Shown piece by piece: positions 59,890 through 64,000 of a stretch of 64,000 nt of DNA (positions within the stretch are counted from its first letter, which is position 1; each line of letters starts with the position of its first letter). The stretch comes from BJHQ01 sp964654285. GTDB lineage: Bacteria > Planctomycetota > UBA11346. The stretch covers positions 1 through 64,000 of the forward strand of contig CAZZJC010000018.1 in assembly GCA_964654285.1 (NCBI GenBank), written 5' to 3'. The notes beneath the pieces were generated by a model, which worked only from the letters and a program-made list of their open reading frames with translations, did not search any database and was not told the origin of the DNA. Position numbers and translations under genes: made by a program.

Positions 59890-61023
59890 TCAGTACACGC
59901 CTTCGATGATCTTGCCGCTCTGCGCCCCGAACGGCCGCACGTCGGCGACGCCGTCCCAGGGATAGCAGACGTAGGGTTCGCGGCGCTGGGCCTCGTCGCG
60001 CTCCAGGAGGCGCGGCATGAAGAACTCCTTGGTGAAGGTCGACAGCTCGACCCGGCCCCAGCCGCCATAGGCGACGTCCTTGGTCGAGTCGGCAGGATCG
60101 ACCACGCGCAGCACGGCTCGCGGCTGCGGCGCGTGGTAGACCACGCTCCAGCCGCCCTTGGCCGAGACCGGCTCGCTGCACGCCAGGCCCATCAGGGTGT
60201 TGCCATAGGTCGGCACGAACTGCGCCTTCCCTTCCAGCACCTCTTCGGCCAGGAAGCGCACGACCTGCGGGGTCATCGAGGTGCCGCCGCAGAACACGCC
60301 CTTGATGCCGAGACCGACGAGCGAGGTGCGCTCGGCCATGGCTTCCAGGATCTTCGGGGTGGTGAACAGGCAGTTGATGCCCTGGCGGTGGCGCAGGATG
60401 GTGATCGCCTGGTCGACGACGTGCTCCTTGTAGGCCTCGGCCTGGGCGTAGTCGCCCTTGCCGATGCAGCGCTTCACCCAGCGCGGATCGAGGTCGAGGT
60501 GGTAGCAGCAGCCGCCGCGCACGTTGGCGAGGTGTTCGATCGCCAGGCGCAGCCGGCGCGGGCCGGTCGGGCCGGCCATCAGCCAGTCGGAACCCTTGGG
60601 GAAGTATTTCTCTTCGATGGTGTTCGAGAACTCGGAGTAGTCATGGTCGTGGTCGGTCCACGAGATGCGCTGCTTCGGCATGCCGGTGGTGCCGCCGGTC
60701 TCGAAGATCTTGAACGGCTTGCCGGCGAAGGCCTTGGGTACCCAGCGCTTGGGCTGCTCGTCGCGCAGCCATTCGTCGTTGAAGTTGGGGAAGCGCAGGA
60801 TGTCGGCGAAGCCCTTGACCTCCTTGGCCGGATCCCAGCCGGCCTTCCTGGCCCAGTCGAGCCAGAACGGGCTGCCGGTCGCGGGCGAGAAGTGCCACTT
60901 CACGATGGCCCGGACATGGGCGTCGAGCTTGTTCTTCGCCTCGGCGACGGCGTCGGCCTGGGCGGAGGACTTGGTGGGGGACTTGGTGGCAGAGGACCTG
61001 GCGGATTTGGCGGACGAGGTCAT
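59890..61023 (-). CDS. Acyl/aryl-adenylating enzyme, LuxE-like arylcarboxylate reductase component
   Basis: The 377-aa ANL-like protein has a Lys/Ser-rich N-terminus, then the ATP-binding loop KIFETGGTTGMPKQRISW (about 104-121), GSDWLMAGPTGPRRLR, the core GVFCGGTSMTPQ, VPTYGNTLMGLACSEP, and the end YVCYPWDGVADVRPFGAQSG. It activates a carboxylic acid to an acyl-adenylate or thioester. I recall such proteins named arylcarboxylate reductase component in planctomycetes and Lentisphaerae. The ATG overlaps the symporter stop (ATGA), and the ALDH follows by 3 bp. Confidence 0.78.
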   Translation of the reverse strand: MTSSAKSARSSATKSPTKSSAQADAVAEAKNKLDAHVRAIVKWHFSPATGSPFWLDWARKAGWDPAKEVKGFADILRFPNFNDEWLRDEQPKRWVPKAFAGKPFKIFETGGTTGMPKQRISWTDHDHDYSEFSNTIEEKYFPKGSDWLMAGPTGPRRLRLAIEHLANVRGGCCYHLDLDPRWVKRCIGKGDYAQAEAYKEHVVDQAITILRHRQGINCLFTTPKILEAMAERTSLVGLGIKGVFCGGTSMTPQVVRFLAEEVLEGKAQFVPTYGNTLMGLACSEPVSAKGGWSVVYHAPQPRAVLRVVDPADSTKDVAYGGWGRVELSTFTKEFFMPRLLERDEAQRREPYVCYPWDGVADVRPFGAQSGKIIEGVY

Positions 61024-62627
61024 GGTGCGACGGCTCCGTTGTTGGCGTTCTCAGTGGGGAAGTACTTGGCGATGGTCTTGTCGCTGGGCGGCTTGGTGAA
61101 GAGCGAGACGACGACCATCCAGAATGCGGAGCCGAGGACCATCGGAACCACGGGCAGGCAGCCATTGAAGACGTACAGGGTCTGCTTGCTGCGCTCGATC
61201 AGGGCGCCCAGCTCCGGCCAGGGCGGCTTGATGGCGCCGCGTTCCAGGGTGTCGGCGAAGGCCTGGGTCGAATCCTGGATGACGTAGGCGGCGATCAGGC
61301 AGGCGAGCACCCACATGGTCGCGGCCAGGGCGCCCCACTTGGTGCTGCGCTTCCAGAACAGGGCCGCGATCATGATCGGGGCCATGGCGGCGAAGCCCGA
61401 GAAGGCGAAGCGGATCGCGAGTTCGAAGATGGTAGCCCGGTCCTTGAGGTAGAGCGCGAGGAGGAACGCGATCAGGGAGATGAGCAGCACGAAGATGCGT
61501 CCGGTCCAGAGCTGTGCTTTCTCGCCGAAACGCTTGTCGCCGCCATAATGCACGAAGATGTCGCGGGTGAACATGGTGACCAGGCCGAGGATCTGATGGC
61601 TGTCCGATGACATGATGCAGGACAGGATGCCGGCACCGAGGAAGGCGGCCACCAGCGGCGTGGTGTTGTCGTTCAGGAGGCGCAGGATCACGTCGTCGCC
61701 ATTGGGCAGGCCGAAGTACTGGGTGGCGGCGATGATGCCGAGGAATACGGCCGGGAACCAGATCAGCATGATGAAGATCGGGTAGACCGAGACCGTCGTC
61801 TTGAAGGACGAGACCTTCTTCGCGCTCAGGCACATGATCGCCATGTGCGGGAACATGATCGCGGACAACGGGATGAGCATGTAGCTGGCGAACTCGGCCA
61901 TCGGGATGCGTTCACGTGACAGCAGGGCGCTCTGGGTCTCATGGGCATGCAGCTGGGCCAGGGCGTGGGTGTAGCCGCCTTCCAGGTTGTGGCCGATGAG
62001 GATGATCGCGATGCCGCCGAAGACCAGGAAGAGGATGGTCTGGAAGGTGTTCACCCAGGCCGCCCCGCGCATGCCGCCGAGGAAGATGTGGATGCTGACC
62101 GCGATCACCACCGAAGCCGCGCCCCATTCATAGCTGATGTAGTGGCCGATGCCGCCGGTGGGCAGCGGATAGCTCGACAGGGTTTCAAGGGTCTTGCCGC
62201 CGCCGATCAGGGCGATGATCACGTAGGGCACAAGCATCGCGGCGGAGATGAAGAAGATCACCGTACCGATATGCGAGGTCTCCCAGCGGTCGCGGAAGTA
62301 GTCCACCTGGGTCATGTGGCCGAATTTCTTGCCCAGCCACCAGAGGCGAGGTCCGATGAAGAACAGGGTGAGCGGGATGATCAGGGCCGAGGACGACGCC
62401 ATGAGGCCGAGTACGCCGATACCGCGGTTGTAGGCCATGCCCGAGCTGCCGAGGATGGCGAACGCGGTCATGTTGGTACCGAACAACGAGAGCAGGAAGA
62501 CGATCGAACCGAGCGACCGGCTGGCGAGGAAGAAGTCCTCACCCGACGATTTGCTCTTCCTGAAGGCGAGCACGCCGACAAAGGCGATGACCACCAGGTA
62601 GGTCATGATGATGATGGTGGGAATCAC
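61020..62627 (-). CDS. Sodium:solute symporter (SSS family)
   Basis: The 535-aa membrane protein has about thirteen spans and SSS landmarks: FRKSKSSGEDFFLASRSLGS near the start, FGTNMTAFAILGSSGMAYNR, DYFRDRWE, FLGGMRGAAWVNTFQTILF and GILSCIMSSDSHQI with MFTRDIF (Na+ site). It takes up a solute, likely a small organic acid, driven by sodium. The small DUF3311 partner overlaps it upstream (ATGA), and the adenylating enzyme overlaps it downstream. It may import the aromatic or acyl substrate of the pathway. Confidence 0.92.
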   Translation of the reverse strand: MIPTIIIMTYLVVIAFVGVLAFRKSKSSGEDFFLASRSLGSIVFLLSLFGTNMTAFAILGSSGMAYNRGIGVLGLMASSSALIIPLTLFFIGPRLWWLGKKFGHMTQVDYFRDRWETSHIGTVIFFISAAMLVPYVIIALIGGGKTLETLSSYPLPTGGIGHYISYEWGAASVVIAVSIHIFLGGMRGAAWVNTFQTILFLVFGGIAIILIGHNLEGGYTHALAQLHAHETQSALLSRERIPMAEFASYMLIPLSAIMFPHMAIMCLSAKKVSSFKTTVSVYPIFIMLIWFPAVFLGIIAATQYFGLPNGDDVILRLLNDNTTPLVAAFLGAGILSCIMSSDSHQILGLVTMFTRDIFVHYGGDKRFGEKAQLWTGRIFVLLISLIAFLLALYLKDRATIFELAIRFAFSGFAAMAPIMIAALFWKRSTKWGALAATMWVLACLIAAYVIQDSTQAFADTLERGAIKPPWPELGALIERSKQTLYVFNGCLPVVPMVLGSAFWMVVVSLFTKPPSDKTIAKYFPTENANNGAVAP

Positions 62628-62857
62628 GGATGGCCTCCTTTGCCGGCCGGGAGCTTCTTCTCCTCTTCATCGAGATGCTTCGGCCAGATCAGCCGGGTCA
62701 TAGCGAAGAGGGTGATGGCGGCGACGATGGCGTAGCAGCCGTGATAGAACAGGCCGAGCGGGAAGATGCCGAAGACCAGGGTCTTGTCGGTCCAGTTCCA
62801 GAAGTCGTTGTGCAGGATGACCAGCACCACGAGCCAGAGGAAGATGAGGAATTTCAC
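62624..62857 (-). CDS. DUF3311 small membrane subunit of the symporter
   Basis: The 77-aa protein has two spans (FLIFLWLVVLVILH and YHGCYAIVAAITLFAMTRLI) and a charged tail, with the family phrase PLGLFYHGCYAIVAA. DUF3311 proteins sit just before SSS symporters and are thought to be small subunits. Both ends overlap neighbours by ATGA, so expression is strictly coupled. Confidence 0.88.
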   Translation of the reverse strand: MKFLIFLWLVVLVILHNDFWNWTDKTLVFGIFPLGLFYHGCYAIVAAITLFAMTRLIWPKHLDEEEKKLPAGKGGHP

Positions 62858-64000
62858 TTGGTTCCTTCCGTCGCAACGGCGTAGAGGTGGGTGTTCGTGG
62901 TGACAAACAGGGTGCCGTTGGCGAAGACCGGCGTGGCGATGATCGCAGCCGGGAGCTTGGTCACGCCCAGGACCTGCTTGGTGCGGCCGAGGGCGAGGCA
63001 GGTCAGGGCGCCGGTCTCATCACCGATGAAGACCTTGCCATCGATGGCGAGCGGCGACGACCACACATGGGCCTTGAGGTCGTGCGTCCACACCGCCTGG
63101 CCGGTCATCGCGTCGATGCAGTGGAACACGCCAGAGAAATCGCTGACGTAGATCAGGTCGTCGACGATCGCCATGGTCGAGATCGAACGGTGGATCGCAT
63201 CATACGACCAGATCTTGGCGGCCTTGGTGACATCGCCGACCTTGGTCGGATCGATGCAGTGCAGGATGCCCACGCCTTCGCCATGCTCGGGATCCTGGCC
63301 GACCTGGGCGTAGACCTTGCCCTTGTAGATGACGGGGCTGGCGATGAGTTCGCTCACACCGTCATACGCTGGATATTTGATCGGCTTGCCGTTCCGGCTC
63401 TTGCGGTCGTCGGGGTTGCAGTCGTACCACCAGACCTTCTTCAGGAAGGCCGAGTCGCCATCCTTGGTCGGAGTCGGGTCGATGCCGTAGACGACGCCGT
63501 CGCCACCTCCGTAGATGAGCAGGTTCCGGCCATCGAAACCACCATAGGACAGCGAGGACCAGAGACCGTGGAAGATGCGCGGTCCCTGCTGGAGATCGTC
63601 CTCAGCCAGGAACTTGCCGGTCTTCTTGTCGAGGGCGATGATCGACGGGGCCTTGGGCGCGGGGATGTTGACGTGGGACCAGTCCTGCCCGTTCGAGGTC
63701 ACCACATAGAGGATGTCGCCGACGATGAGCGGCGACGAGTTGGCGGCGTTGTGGTGGAAGACGCCGACCTCATCCATCATGTCGAATCGCCAGACGATGT
63801 CGGCGTCGGTAGGACCGGGCTTGATCGGCACAGCGGCGGCGCCGGCGCCGCCGAGGTACTTGTCCTCGTCCTTGAAGCCCTCGTTCCCGCCGGCCAAGCC
63901 CTTGGTGGTCAGGCACACCACCTCGCAGCGTGGGGTGACGACGTAGACGTAGTTGCCCTCGACCGTGGGCGAGCAGGTCATGCCGACGTATTCCCAATCG
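62854..64000 (-). CDS. PQQ-type beta-propeller protein, cut by right window edge
   Basis: At least 382 residues are visible; the frame is open to the edge (DWEYVGMTCSPTVEGN), so the ATG near 63981 is internal. The sequence is PQQ/WD-like propeller repeats with SSPLIVGDILYVVTS, ASPVIYKGKVYAQVGQDP, WSSPLAIDGKVFIGDETGAL and ATPVFANGTLFVTTNTHLY. Each blade ends in a Trp or hydrophobic turn and A-L-D/C-I-D links. Such proteins are usually periplasmic and may bind quinone or act in assembly. It is the first visible gene of the long operon and overlaps DUF3311 by ATGA. Confidence 0.85.
   Translation of the reverse strand, partial: DWEYVGMTCSPTVEGNYVYVVTPRCEVVCLTTKGLAGGNEGFKDEDKYLGGAGAAAVPIKPGPTDADIVWRFDMMDEVGVFHHNAANSSPLIVGDILYVVTSNGQDWSHVNIPAPKAPSIIALDKKTGKFLAEDDLQQGPRIFHGLWSSLSYGGFDGRNLLIYGGGDGVVYGIDPTPTKDGDSAFLKKVWWYDCNPDDRKSRNGKPIKYPAYDGVSELIASPVIYKGKVYAQVGQDPEHGEGVGILHCIDPTKVGDVTKAAKIWSYDAIHRSISTMAIVDDLIYVSDFSGVFHCIDAMTGQAVWTHDLKAHVWSSPLAIDGKVFIGDETGALTCLALGRTKQVLGVTKLPAAIIATPVFANGTLFVTTNTHLYAVATEGTK

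Overview
This is a high-GC bacterial chromosome segment with dense, often overlapping genes (many ATGA and GTGA stop/start junctions). The organism is diderm: the window encodes lipoproteins, an LptE-like protein, an OmpA/Pal-like protein and a lipocalin. The gene mix (flotillin FloA with two NfeD proteins, a membrane Ser/Thr kinase, DUF3311 plus SSS symporter, a PQQ-type propeller, and arylcarboxylate-reductase-like enzymes) suggests the PVC superphylum, most likely Planctomycetota. That placement is an inference from gene content, not from a marker phylogeny.

Region 1, about 1-7.7 kb, is the right end of an integrated mobile element. A tyrosine recombinase (6338-7546) lies beside a partial tRNA-Glu(CTC) at about 7661-7707. 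A leftward operon carries small element proteins, a RecB/Cas4-like Fe-S nuclease, an annealing-type protein, and a DNA methylase-SNF2 helicase fusion broken by an in-frame TAG. Nearly every non-overlapping start in this operon is preceded by a hairpin. Region 2, about 7.7-16.8 kb, is a type I restriction-modification island in the order hsdM-hsdS-hipA-like kinase-HIRAN protein-(528 bp)-hsdR. It ends at a 136-bp inverted-repeat element.

Region 3, 16.8-29 kb, is mostly chromosomal transport and housekeeping. It holds a sulfate ABC operon (sbp-cysT-cysW-cysA), an aldo-keto reductase, a Gph-type phosphatase overlapping aat, and a second ABC operon of the Fe3+/phosphonate type. Region 4, 29-47 kb, is largely cell-envelope genes: an exported protein of about 80-residue repeats, lipoproteins, fasciclin, lipocalin, a Ser/Thr kinase, TetR, ComF, an ABC ATPase, uracil-DNA glycosylase, rhomboid, an OmpA-like lipoprotein, a TPR/LptE-like pair and an NfeD-NfeD-FloA operon. 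Region 5, 47-51 kb, has pheS and a pcrA/uvrD helicase.

Region 6, 50.8-64 kb (leftward, running off the right edge), is the most interesting block. Ten genes are nearly contiguous: PQQ-type propeller, DUF3311, SSS symporter, acyl/aryl-adenylating enzyme, aldehyde dehydrogenase, iron alcohol dehydrogenase, HemN-like radical SAM, chorismate-lyase-like protein, FAD oxidoreductase with a halogenase signature, and 4HBT thioesterase. A REP-like cluster separates these from a transporter-like membrane protein, a PaaK-like ligase and an exported protein. Read together they suggest making 4-hydroxybenzoate from chorismate, activating it, reducing it to aldehyde and alcohol, and possibly halogenating it. 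This would be an aryl-alcohol or aryl-derived metabolite pathway I cannot match to a named system.
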